From Cyanobium sp. Aljojuca 7A6 (GTDB taxonomy: Bacteria; Cyanobacteriota; Cyanobacteriia; PCC-6307; Cyanobiaceae): a stretch of 64,000 nt of DNA. Below, piece after piece: positions 1 through 7,632 of this stretch (its first letter is position 1; each line of letters starts with the position of its first letter). Under the pieces are notes generated by a model. It saw only the letters and a program-made list of their open reading frames with translations, had not been told where the DNA came from and did no database searches. The position numbers were made by a program, and so were the translations under genes. The stretch is taken from the NCBI RefSeq assembly GCF_024346455.1, contig NZ_JAGQCY010000011.1:50255-114254 (forward strand), in the 5' to 3' direction.

Positions 1-319
1 CCCAGACGTCGGTGCCACCCCGGCTGCGGGGCACCACATGGTCGATGGAGAGCTGCTCGCCATTGAAGCCGCAGTACTGGCAGGCGTGACCGTCGCGGTG
101 AAAGACGTTGCGGCGCGTGAGGGGGAGTGGCTTGTAGGGCACCCGCACGAACTGACGCAGCCGGATAACCGTGGGCAGGAAATGGTCGGGGCGAATGGCC
201 TTTTCAGGGTCGTGCTCCAGCCCCTCGGCCTTCCCCTTGAGCAACATCACCATGGCCCGACGCCAGGTGGTGATGTTCAGCGGTTCGTAGGACGCATTCA
301 GAACGAGTACGTGGCCCAT
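1..319 (-). CDS. HNH endonuclease family protein (3' end cut by window edge)
   Basis: About 106 codons are present, starting at an ATG on the minus strand at 317-319 (MGHVLVLNASYEPLNITT). The C-terminus lies outside the window. The visible part has the pattern of the small cyanobacterial HNH nucleases: a conserved start (VLVLNASYEPLN), a zinc-binding CxxC (CQYC) and the HNH core SIDHVVPRSRGG, which supplies the catalytic and metal-binding histidine and aspartate. The family contains McrA-like and putative DNA-processing nucleases, but the true substrate of this subgroup is unknown. The gene is divergent from alr with about 75 bp between starts, so the two probably share a promoter region. No restriction-modification partner is visible. 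Confidence 0.85.
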   Translation of the reverse strand, partial: MGHVLVLNASYEPLNITTWRRAMVMLLKGKAEGLEHDPEKAIRPDHFLPTVIRLRQFVRVPYKPLPLTRRNVFHRDGHACQYCGFNGEQLSIDHVVPRSRGGTDVW

Positions 320-393
320 TCCAGTCCGCTGGATACGCGGCATGCTAACGGGATTCCCATGCATTCCATGGTTCTCCCTTCGCACCGGCGTCC

Positions 394-1599
394 ATGACCA
401 GCGCCTCGCTCGCCCCCACCAGCGCGACGGAGGAGTCGGCGCAGCCGCGGCAGCGGGCCTGGGTGGAGGTGAACACCGCCGCCATCCAGACCAACGTGCG
501 CGCCCTGCAACGCCACATCGGACCGGCCACCCAGCTGATGGCCGTCGTCAAGGCCGACGCCTACGGCCACGGCGCCCTGCCGGTGGCCCGCGCCGCCCTG
601 GAGGCGGGGGCCGCCTGCTTCGGCGTCGCCACCCTGGCGGAAGGGGTGCAGCTCCGTCGCGCCGGCATCTCCGCCCCGGTGCTGGTGCTGGGCAACCTCA
701 CCCAGCCCGAGGAGCTGCGCAGCTGTCTGCGCTGGCAGCTGATGCCGACCCTCAGCAGCATGCGGGAAGCCCTGCTCTGCCAGAACCTGGCCAGCGGCAG
801 CGGCCGCACCATGGCCGTCCAGCTGAAGCTGGACACCGGCATGGCCCGCCTCGGCGCCGACTGGCAGGAGGGCCCGCGGCTGGTGGCGGCTCTGCAGGGC
901 ATGGAGGCCATCGACCTGGCGGGGATCTATTCCCACCTGGCCTGCGCCGATGCCCCTCCAGAGGAAGACGACGGCCTCAGCGACCTCCAGCAGCAGCGCT
1001 TCGAGAGCGTGCTCACCAGCCTGGCCGAGCAGGGCCTCACGGCCGGCTGCCGGCACCTCGCCAATTCGGCCGGCACCCTGCGGGGGCACCAGCAGCACTA
1101 CGACCTCGTCCGCGTGGGCCTGGCCCTCTACGGCCAGCCGCCGGCGGCCCACCTGGCCGGCGTGGTGACGCTTCAGCCAGCCCTGCAGATCCACGCCCGC
1201 GTCACCCTGCTGCGCCAGGTGGGGGCGGGGGTCGGCGTCAGCTACGGCCACCGCTTCCGCACCCGCCGGCCCAGCCGCCTGGCGGTGGTGTCGATCGGCT
1301 ACGCCGACGGGGTGCCCCGCCAGCTCTCCAACCGCATGGACGTGCTCTTCGACGGCCGGCGCCTGCCCCAGGTGGGCGCCATCACCATGGACCAGCTGGT
1401 GATCGACGCCACCGAGGCCCCCCGGATCGAGGTGGGCAGCCTGGTCACCCTGCTGGGCGAACAGGGTGGAGAGATCCTCAGCCCCCTCGACTGGAGTGAG
1501 CGCTGCGGCACGATTCCCTGGGAGATCCTCTGTGGCTTCAAGCACCGCCTGCCGCGCCTGGCGGTGCCCCCCGAGCCCGAAGCCGCGACCGAGCCCTGA
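394..1599 (+). CDS. alr: Alanine racemase
   Basis: PLP-dependent enzyme that interconverts L- and D-alanine for peptidoglycan synthesis in the cytoplasm. The 401-residue product has the N-terminal TIM barrel with the PLP lysine in VVKADAYGHG (Lys53) and the C-terminal beta domain carrying the second catalytic base, the tyrosine in VSYGHRF (about residue 283). The motif AITMDQLVID further on is also typical. The length is slightly above the usual 360-390 because of an alanine/proline-rich N-terminal extension of about 20 residues; a start further in would remove conserved sequence (WVEVNTAAI). It stands alone, divergent from the HNH gene and just upstream of a tRNA-Ser. Confidence 0.95.
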   Translation: MTSASLAPTSATEESAQPRQRAWVEVNTAAIQTNVRALQRHIGPATQLMAVVKADAYGHGALPVARAALEAGAACFGVATLAEGVQLRRAGISAPVLVLGNLTQPEELRSCLRWQLMPTLSSMREALLCQNLASGSGRTMAVQLKLDTGMARLGADWQEGPRLVAALQGMEAIDLAGIYSHLACADAPPEEDDGLSDLQQQRFESVLTSLAEQGLTAGCRHLANSAGTLRGHQQHYDLVRVGLALYGQPPAAHLAGVVTLQPALQIHARVTLLRQVGAGVGVSYGHRFRTRRPSRLAVVSIGYADGVPRQLSNRMDVLFDGRRLPQVGAITMDQLVIDATEAPRIEVGSLVTLLGEQGGEILSPLDWSERCGTIPWEILCGFKHRLPRLAVPPEPEAATEP

Positions 1600-1617
1600 T
1601 AAGCTCTCGTGGCCACT

Positions 1618-1706
1618 GGAGAGGTGGCTGAGTGGTTGAAAGCGGCTCCCTGCTAAGGAGTTACAGAGGGCAACTTCTGTCGAGGGTTCGAATCCCTCCC
1701 TCTCCG
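1618..1706 (+). tRNA. tRNA-Ser (anticodon GCU)
   Basis: Eighty-nine bases fold as a class II tRNA. The acceptor arms are GGAGAGG and CCTCTCC with discriminator G, the T arm is GAGGGTTCGAATCCCTC, and a long variable arm is typical of serine tRNAs. The anticodon stem GCTCC/GGAGT encloses the loop CTGCTAA, giving anticodon GCT, which reads AGC/AGU. No CCA is encoded. It begins 19 bases after the alr stop codon. Confidence 0.95.
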
Positions 1707-1742
1707 TTCCAGGCCCTTCCGGGGCCATTCCGCCAGGTCCGC

Positions 1743-2393
1743 TCAGAGCCTGGCGACGCCGCTCCGGCCGAGATAGGCCGCGAATCCCAAGCAAAGGCCG
1801 GCATTGATCTGGCCCTGGTGGACCAGGGTCCAGCGGCAGAGCCGCTCGAGGTGGGCCCGCCCCCAGGCCCCCGTGAGCACCAGCACCACCGGGGGCAGCA
1901 GCGAGGGCGCCAGGGTGACCAGGCTCACCAGCAGCACCAGGCCCGCCAGGGGGACGGCCGCCAGGCCGGAACGGGCCAGGTCCTGCAGCGCCGGCAGGTA
2001 GAGCACCAGGGAGGTGAGGTTGCCCGCCATCAGGACCGCCCCCATGGCAAAGGAGCGGGCCAGGGTGTGCCCATCTGGGGCTGGGGACCCCGTGCCAGCG
2101 TCGCGGTGCAGGGAGTGGACACCGATGGCGAGCAGCACGGCCGCCAGGACCAGATGGATCCCGGCAGAGACCGGATCGGCACCGGCAGCTGGGCGGACAG
2201 GCAGGGATCCCCCTGACCCCAGACCCACCACCGCCCAGCCCCCGACCACCAGGGCGTTACCGGCGGCATAGGCCCAGCTTTGCTTCACGCCGGATCCCGG
2301 GGCCGTGAGGAGGCGCATCTGTCCCACCAGCAACAACGGGCTCACCGCCGCCCCGAGGGCGAGCGGGACCACATCGAACGGCAGCGCAGTCAA
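1743..2393 (-). CDS. GAP-family (LysE-like) integral membrane protein
   Basis: A 216-residue, very hydrophobic protein with about six predicted membrane spans separated by short loops. The N-terminus (VVPLALGAAVSPLLLVGQM) with glycine/proline in the first span, and the order of spans, resemble the GAP/Sap family, which includes a mycobacterial protein needed for sulfolipid and peptidoglycolipid transport and is related to LysE exporters. The substrate cannot be told from sequence. It is transcribed towards the tRNA-Ser and lies just downstream of the beta-lactamase-like gene on the same strand (35 bp gap), so the two may be co-transcribed. The family call is by pattern only. Confidence 0.6.
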   Translation of the reverse strand: MTALPFDVVPLALGAAVSPLLLVGQMRLLTAPGSGVKQSWAYAAGNALVVGGWAVVGLGSGGSLPVRPAAGADPVSAGIHLVLAAVLLAIGVHSLHRDAGTGSPAPDGHTLARSFAMGAVLMAGNLTSLVLYLPALQDLARSGLAAVPLAGLVLLVSLVTLAPSLLPPVVLVLTGAWGRAHLERLCRWTLVHQGQINAGLCLGFAAYLGRSGVARL

Positions 2394-2428
2394 GGGGCCG
2401 GAGCTCTAGGGACCGATCGTAGGCAGGC

Positions 2429-3361
2429 TCAGGCGTCCAGCAGGGCAGCGGCGATGGCCGGCAGCAGGGTGGCATCGGCGGCCCGGGCCCGTCCCTCGCT
2501 GAAGACAACCAGCAGCATCGGGGACTTGCCGTCCACCTCCACATAGGCGGCGTCATGGCGGGCCTGGCTCATCCAGCCGGCCTTGCTCCACAGCCGGGCC
2601 CCATCCGGCAGTGCGGCCCCGAGAAAGCCATCCACCTGATTCTCAGGATCGGCGGCCCGCACCTGGGGATCCAGCGAGCGTTCCAGCAGGGCCATCATGC
2701 GGTGGCAGGCCGGCGGGGAGACCGCAGCACCTGCCATCACCGCGTGCAGCAGACGGGCCGTGAAATCCGTGCTCAGGCGGTTGCGGTTCTCCAGCTGGGG
2801 CCCATAGAACTCTCTCTCGCGGCCGTAGGGCCCCTCTGCCCAGGTCTTCTGGCAGGCGTTCACCCCCATCACCTCGCTCCAGCCGAGGCGCCCCAGCCAG
2901 TCGTTGACCACCTGGCGCTGACGACACCAGGCCGCCGCCCGCCCAGGGGGAAGGGACGGTCCACTGGTGGTGCCGGTGAGCAGATCCACCACCAGGCTGG
3001 TGGCGTCGTTGCCGGAGTCGCGCACCATGTCGGCCAGGGCTCGGCGCAGCTCCGGCCCCTCCTCGATCAGCTGGCGTTGCAGCCAGGCTTCGGCGGCCAC
3101 CAGATAGACCAGCTTCACCACGCTGGCGGGGTAGCGCGGCCTCTCCCCCTCCCAGCCGGCACCGGTCACGGTCTGGGCCCAGAAGGCCTCCTGGCCCAAC
3201 CCTTCAGCCCCGCCCACCAGCGAAGCCCCGTAGCGGAGCCAGGTGATCGAGAGCTGCTCCCCCAGTCCCGGGCGCCCCTCCTGCTCCAGTTGGCCGATGA
3301 GCTGGCGCAGGGTCTGGCCCATGGCCGGATCCGGGCTGTAGAACGCCATCAGCGGCGGCAC
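2429..3361 (-). CDS. Class A beta-lactamase-like serine hydrolase
   Basis: The 310-residue protein has the three signatures of the penicillin-binding/beta-lactamase fold: SVVK as the SxxK nucleophile motif (about residue 80), SGN in MVRDSGNDATS as the SDN-like motif, and KAG in WSKAGWMS as the KTG-like motif. There is no obvious signal peptide, unusual for a secreted beta-lactamase, so a role in cell-wall metabolism is as likely as drug resistance. The listed start is GTG at 3359-3361; an ATG 12 bases further in (3347-3349, MAFYSPDP) is an equally good choice. The gene is divergent from the NlpC/P60 gene, whose start is only about 6 bp away, which couples two probable murein-active enzymes head to head. 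Confidence 0.8.
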   Translation of the reverse strand: MPPLMAFYSPDPAMGQTLRQLIGQLEQEGRPGLGEQLSITWLRYGASLVGGAEGLGQEAFWAQTVTGAGWEGERPRYPASVVKLVYLVAAEAWLQRQLIEEGPELRRALADMVRDSGNDATSLVVDLLTGTTSGPSLPPGRAAAWCRQRQVVNDWLGRLGWSEVMGVNACQKTWAEGPYGREREFYGPQLENRNRLSTDFTARLLHAVMAGAAVSPPACHRMMALLERSLDPQVRAADPENQVDGFLGAALPDGARLWSKAGWMSQARHDAAYVEVDGKSPMLLVVFSEGRARAADATLLPAIAAALLDA

Positions 3362-3367
3362 CTTGCG

Positions 3368-4084
3368 ATGGCGACCTTAGGCACCCTGCCGGCGCCCGGC
3401 CGTACCTGGACCCTGACCCGGCCGCTGCCGGCCTACAGCCTGCCGCAGGGCCCGGGCCTGGCCACCGAGATCCAGGCCGGCCGGTACCTGAGGGTGCTCG
3501 ACAGCGCAGGGCCCCGCCTGCGGGTGCGGCTGCACGGAGACGGCTACCCCTGCTGGGTGGAGGCGCCCGCCCTCGCGAGCCACGGGCACCCCGCCCCGCC
3601 GCCGCCGCTGCCGCGCCTCGATCGCGACAGGATCGCCGCCCGCCTTGGGGCGGTGCTCGCCTTCGCCGAGGCCGCCCGTCACCAGCCCAACCGCTACCTC
3701 TGGGGGGGCACCCTGGGCCCGGACTTCGACTGCTCGGGGCTGGTGCAGAGCGCCTTCGCCCAGGCCGGCATCTGGCTGCCCCGGGATGCCTACCTACAGG
3801 AGCGCTTCTGCCGCCCGGTGGCGGTGGGCAGCGGCATCACCAGCCTGCTGCTGCCAGGGGATCTGCTCTTCTTCGGACCCCCGCAGCGCTGCACCCACGT
3901 GGCCCTGCACCTGGGCGGCGGCCGCTATCTGCACAGCTCCGGCCGCCAGCATGGCCGTGATGGCATCGGCATCGACGACCTCCATCCCCGCAACCGGGAT
4001 CCGGTGGCCTGCCACTACCGGGCCGAGCTGCGGGGCGCGGGGAGGGTGATGCACAGCCACGACGGCAGTCCCCTGCCTCCTTGA
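3368..4084 (+). CDS. NlpC/P60 family cell-wall peptidase with SH3-like N-terminus
   Basis: A 238-residue protein. Residues 1-80 look like a bacterial SH3-type domain (short beta strands, YLRVLDSAGPRLRVRL). Residues 95-238 are an NlpC/P60 cysteine peptidase: the nucleophile cysteine lies in PDFDCSGLVQSAF, the catalytic histidine in CTHVALHLGGGRYLHSSG, with a later polar residue completing the triad. This family cleaves gamma-D-glutamyl-diaminopimelate bonds in peptidoglycan stem peptides. The frame is open far upstream; the ATG at 3368 is chosen because it starts just after the divergent gene and gives the usual cyanobacterial length. Confidence 0.85.
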   Translation: MATLGTLPAPGRTWTLTRPLPAYSLPQGPGLATEIQAGRYLRVLDSAGPRLRVRLHGDGYPCWVEAPALASHGHPAPPPPLPRLDRDRIAARLGAVLAFAEAARHQPNRYLWGGTLGPDFDCSGLVQSAFAQAGIWLPRDAYLQERFCRPVAVGSGITSLLLPGDLLFFGPPQRCTHVALHLGGGRYLHSSGRQHGRDGIGIDDLHPRNRDPVACHYRAELRGAGRVMHSHDGSPLPP

Positions 4085-4117
4085 GCGGGTACGGTGCAGC
4101 CTGAGCTGGGTGGGGCC

Positions 4118-5083
4118 ATGGCGGAGACCGCCAGCCTGTCGGTGGTGGTGCCCCTCTACAACGAGGAGGCCAGCGTGCCCCTGCTCGTGGAGAAGCTGCT
4201 GGCGGCCCTGAGGCCCCTGGGACGGCCGTTCGAGCTGGTGCTGGTGGACGACGGATCCAAGGACGGTACCCAGGCCGTGCTGCGGCACTTGGCCGGCCAG
4301 GTGCCGGAACTGGTGGCCGTGCTGTTACGGCGCAACTACGGGCAGACCGCCGCCATGGCCGCCGGATTTGATGCGAGCGGTGGTGGGGTGATCGTCACTC
4401 TCGACGGCGATCTGCAGAACGATCCCGCCGACATTCCGCTGTTGCTGGCCCGCCTTGAGCAGGACGACCTGGACCTGGTGAGCGGCTGGCGGCACCAACG
4501 CCAGGACGGCGCCCTCAACCGGCTGCTGCCGTCCCTTGTGGCCAACCGGCTGATCGCGAGGGTCACAGGCGTGCACCTGCACGACTACGGCTGCTCCCTG
4601 AAGGCCTACCGACGGGAGGTGGTCAGCGACATGAACCTCTACGGGGAGCTGCACCGTTTCCTGCCGGCCCTGGCCTTCATCGAGGGGGCCCGGATCGGCG
4701 AGGTGCGAGTGTCCCACCAGGCCCGTCGCTACGGCCGCAGCAACTACGGCATCGACCGCACTTTCCGGGTCCTGATGGACCTGCTGACGGTGTGGTTCAT
4801 GAAGCGGTTCCTGACTCGCCCGATGCACGTGTTCGGCTTCGCCGGCCTGCTGGCCCTGGGGGTCGGGCTGGCCATCGCCATCTGGCTGGTGGGCGAGAAG
4901 GTGCTGCTGGGGGTCGACATCGGCAACCGCCCACTGCTGCTGATGGCGGTGCTGGCGATCGTCAGTGGGGTGCAGCTGTTCAGTTTCGGGCTGCTGGCTG
5001 AGCTGCAGATGCGCACGTACCACGAGAGCCAGGGCCGGCCGATCTATCGGGTGCGGGCCACGCTGCGCGGCGGCGCCGGCTGA
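4118..5083 (+). CDS. Family 2 glycosyltransferase with two C-terminal membrane spans (DPM1/GtrB type)
   Basis: A 321-residue protein. Residues 1-230 are a GT-A fold glycosyltransferase: SVVVPLYNEEASVP, LVDDGSKDGT with the nucleotide-binding DDG, and TLDGDLQND with the metal-binding DxD. Residues 235-310 hold two hydrophobic helices (starting VFGFAGLLALGVG and LLLMAVLAIVSGV), the layout of dolichol/undecaprenyl-phosphate glycosyltransferases such as GtrB/YfdH. It probably loads a sugar on a polyprenyl phosphate at the cytoplasmic membrane. An in-frame GTG exists at 4094; the ATG at 4118 starts directly before the conserved core and is preferred. It begins 33 bp after the NlpC/P60 gene. Confidence 0.88.
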   Translation: MAETASLSVVVPLYNEEASVPLLVEKLLAALRPLGRPFELVLVDDGSKDGTQAVLRHLAGQVPELVAVLLRRNYGQTAAMAAGFDASGGGVIVTLDGDLQNDPADIPLLLARLEQDDLDLVSGWRHQRQDGALNRLLPSLVANRLIARVTGVHLHDYGCSLKAYRREVVSDMNLYGELHRFLPALAFIEGARIGEVRVSHQARRYGRSNYGIDRTFRVLMDLLTVWFMKRFLTRPMHVFGFAGLLALGVGLAIAIWLVGEKVLLGVDIGNRPLLLMAVLAIVSGVQLFSFGLLAELQMRTYHESQGRPIYRVRATLRGGAG

Positions 5084-5165
5084 ACTTTTATGTCACCCCC
5101 GCTTCCCTGAGAAGCCAGGCAGGAAGGGGTCCTTACAGTACCGGCGGTTCCTATTGGCCCAAGCC

Positions 5166-5282
5166 ATGACTGGTGAATTTGCCGTTGCCTGGATGCCGTC
5201 CGTGCTGGTTCCCCTGGTGGGAATCCTCGGCGCAGCGGTGGCCATGGCCCTGCTGTTCAACGTGATCGAGGCGACCGACTGA
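5166..5282 (+). CDS. psaI: Photosystem I reaction centre subunit VIII
   Basis: A 38-residue single-span membrane protein, MTGEFAVAWMPSVLVPLVG at the start and FNVIEATD at the end, matching the size and pattern of PsaI. PsaI sits at the trimerisation face of photosystem I and helps bind PsaL. It lies 63 bp upstream of psaL on the same strand, the classic psaI-psaL pair, which supports the assignment despite the short length. Confidence 0.9.
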   Translation: MTGEFAVAWMPSVLVPLVGILGAAVAMALLFNVIEATD

Positions 5283-5345
5283 CAACCGGCCCAGGCCCCA
5301 GCGTCACTCGCCTCCCCTTCTGACGACCCCCCGATCCGCCCCCCC

Positions 5346-5837
5346 ATGACCGTGACCCCCGTCGCCGACCCGACCGTCGGCAATCTGGCCACCCCCGTCA
5401 ACAGCAGCTATTTCACCAAGGCTTTCCTGAACGCCCTGCCGGCCTACCGGCCCTCCCTGTCCCCCAACCGTCGCGGCCTTGAGGTGGGCATGGCCCACGG
5501 CTACCTCCTCTACGGCCCCTTCGCTTACACCGGCCCGTTGCGCGCCACCGAGTTCGCCAGCACCGCTGGTCTCCTCGCCGCCATCGGCCTGGTGTCGATC
5601 CTGACCGTCTGCCTGTCGATCTATGGAACCGCCGGCAGCGGTCCCAACGTCCAACCCCCTGACGCCACCATCGACAACCCGCCCGCCGACCTGTTCACCA
5701 AAGCCGGCTGGGCTGAATTCGCCAGCGGCTTCTGGCTGGGTGGCTGTGGTGGCGCCGCCTTCGCCTGGTTCCTCTGCAGCACGGCCATCCAATCACCGCT
5801 GGCCAACATCGCCGGTGGCGTCTGGAGTGTTGGCTGA
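5346..5837 (+). CDS. psaL: Photosystem I reaction centre subunit XI
   Basis: A 163-residue thylakoid membrane protein needed for photosystem I trimer formation. Visible features are the N-terminal [13 protein letters not shown], the chlorophyll-binding [16 protein letters not shown], and three hydrophobic segments (including [20 protein letters not shown] and [17 protein letters not shown]). Length and motifs fit cyanobacterial PsaL. It is the second gene of the psaI-psaL operon, closed by a strong terminator 37 bp after the stop codon. Confidence 0.96.
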   Translation: MTVTPVADPTVGNLATPVNSSYFTKAFLNALPAYRPSLSPNRRGLEVGMAHGYLLYGPFAYTGPLRATEFASTAGLLAAIGLVSILTVCLSIYGTAGSGPNVQPPDATIDNPPADLFTKAGWAEFASGFWLGGCGGAAFAWFLCSTAIQSPLANIAGGVWSVG

Positions 5838-5874
5838 GCCAGCCCTGAGCACCTGACATCTGAAAATCTGCTCT

Positions 5875-5898
5875 AACCCTGCCTCGGCAGGGTTTTTT
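5875..5898 (+). terminator. Rho-independent terminator of psaI-psaL
   Basis: AACCCTGC-CTCG-GCAGGGTT followed by a run of T: a six-base-pair GC stem extended by two A-T pairs, a tetraloop and a six-base T tract. It lies directly after psaL and is the cleanest terminator in the window. Confidence 0.9.
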
Positions 5899-6005
5899 AT
5901 TCTCCCTGGGTCTGTGTGTGATGCCAGCAGCCAGCACGGCCTGCTGGATGTGGATGAAAGCGTGCGAAAGAAAAGATGGGATCTCACCCCACCAGCCCGA
6001 ACAGC

Positions 6006-6246
6006 GACTTGAGGTGGTTGACGTCCAGATTCAGCACCTCACCCTGGCCAATTTCCTGAAGCCCTTGGCCAGGGCAGGCCGGTTGAGCAGGCTGCCGTTG
6101 GCGAGGGACTTGGTGAAGCTGGCCAAGCGCAGCTGCCCGTCACGAAGGTGAGCAGCGCTGTGGGGTGCTGCCGTCGTCAAGCACGAACTCGCTGAGGGCC
6201 GTGGCCTGCTCGGCGGTCACGAGACAACGGCCCAGGCCAGCTGCCC
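6006..6246 (-). pseudogene. Decayed fragment of a third giant nuclease/phosphatase gene
   Basis: No intact gene is present between psaL and the giant gene at 6247, but two pieces are plainly derived from an ExeM-type nuclease like the one encoded at 9.9-10.7 kb. Bases 6006-6130 align along their length with 9929-10053 (shared runs such as TTGAGGTGGTTGACG and CCGGTTGAGC), and 6165-6220 with about 10624-10675 (shared GGGCCGTGGCCTGCTCGGCG). The two pieces keep the same order and strand, so this is one ancestral copy that lost several hundred bases between them and is no longer readable. The rest of 5899-6005 shows nothing recognisable. Confidence 0.75.
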
Positions 6247-7632
6247 TCAGGCCAGCAGCTGGATGTCGTCTCCGAGACCGCCCAGCCTGAGCCCCTTGAC
6301 CCCCTCCAGCAGCACACCCTGGAGGGGGCGTCCCGAGAAAGTGAGGAAGGTGCCGTTCTGGTACTCCGTCACCTGGGCCGTTCCCAGTCCACCGAGCACC
6401 TGAAGCTGGTCGCGACCGGCCTCGAAGCCAAGGATGCGATCGACACCCCCGTCCTCCAGCGCGTAGATGACCGCGTCGGCGGCCCCGTCTCCACCGCCCC
6501 CGGGGGCACGCAGGTCGATCAGGTCGCCGCCGCTCACCACCACCCGGCGGGCCGAGCCGCGGCCAGCGAAGCGGAAGCTGCCATCGTCGCCACCGCCGGT
6601 GAGGCTGTCTTCCCCGAAACCACCGGTCAGGGTGTCGTTGCGGCGCGCGCCGATGAGGGTGTCGCGGCCCTCGCCGCCATCGGCTTGCAGCCGCACGTTC
6701 CCCTGGGTCTCGATGCGGTCATCGCCCTCACCGCCGGAGGCGACGGCCGTGCTGAAGCGGCCGTCGTAGGTGGGGTCCCACTGGGAGCCGTTGCCGGACG
6801 GCCGTCCATTGTCGGCCAGCAGCACGTCATCGAGGTCAGAGCTGCCCACCGCGGCGAAGCGGAGCACATCGTTGCCTTCCCCGCCCGACGCCGTGGCCGT
6901 GTTGGTACGGCTGGCCCCATCGCTGTGGAACAGCCAGGTGAGCGTGTCGTTGCCGGCGCCGAACCCGATCGCACCCCGCTTGGCTCCCACCACCTGGAGA
7001 TCGAAATCCAGGGGCGGCGCCGTGGAGAGATCCCAGCGGACGTCCACGAAGTTGGCCACCAGCAGGTCGGTGCCCAGGGACGGTGTCCAGTACTCGGAGC
7101 CGAGGGTGAGGTTCTTGAGAGAATTCCAGTAGCTGGTGTTCTCGATCCGGGCCCGGGGGACGCTTTCCCCCGGAAGGGTGATCGGGGTGGTCTGCACCGA
7201 GCCGAGGGACCCAGTGGCGAGGGGCTGACCCGCTGGGACCGATCCCGGGGGGTTCCCGCCCACTCGCTGGCTGATGGAGAAGCCGGGGCCATTGATCACC
7301 GCCGCCTGCACGGCGGCGCCCTCGGCCAGGTCCTCCACCGTGATGGTGAAGGGCCTGTCGTAGCTGTTGCCAGCGCTGTCGTTGACACGCAGGGTGAGGC
7401 GGCGCGCTGCGGCCGCCTCGAAGTCCAGCGGGGCGGTGGTCAGCAGGCGCTCGCCGTCAAGGCGGAAGAGGTCGCCTGGGTTGCCGTTCGGCGCGAAGGA
7501 GAAGCTGAAGGTGTCGCCACCATCCGGGTCGGTGGCGGAAAGCTCCCCGACGAGCGTGTCGGCCGGAAGGTTCTCCAGCACCGTGCCGCCCGTGAGCGTG
7601 ATCACCGGGTCGATCACGGAATCACCGCGCAC
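6247..7632 (-). repeat. Shared C-terminal module, copy 1 (in giant protein 1)
   Basis: The last 1,386 bases of giant gene 1 encode a 461-residue module (from VRGDSVIDPVITLTGG to the C-terminal GGLGDDIQLLA). It matches copy 2 at 12493-13878 from end to end, with identical length and most residues the same. It contains a cadherin-like stretch (VLENLPADTLVGEL), a middle domain (RIENTSYWNSLKNLTLG) and RTX nonapeptide-like repeats (GGEGDDRIE, GGEGRDTLIG, GGFGEDSLTGGG). Confidence 0.92.

Noticed and set aside
2429..3361. Antibiotic-resistance beta-lactamase
   Set aside because: The fold motifs are present but there is no signal peptide and the KTG motif is KAG, so a drug-resistance role cannot be claimed.
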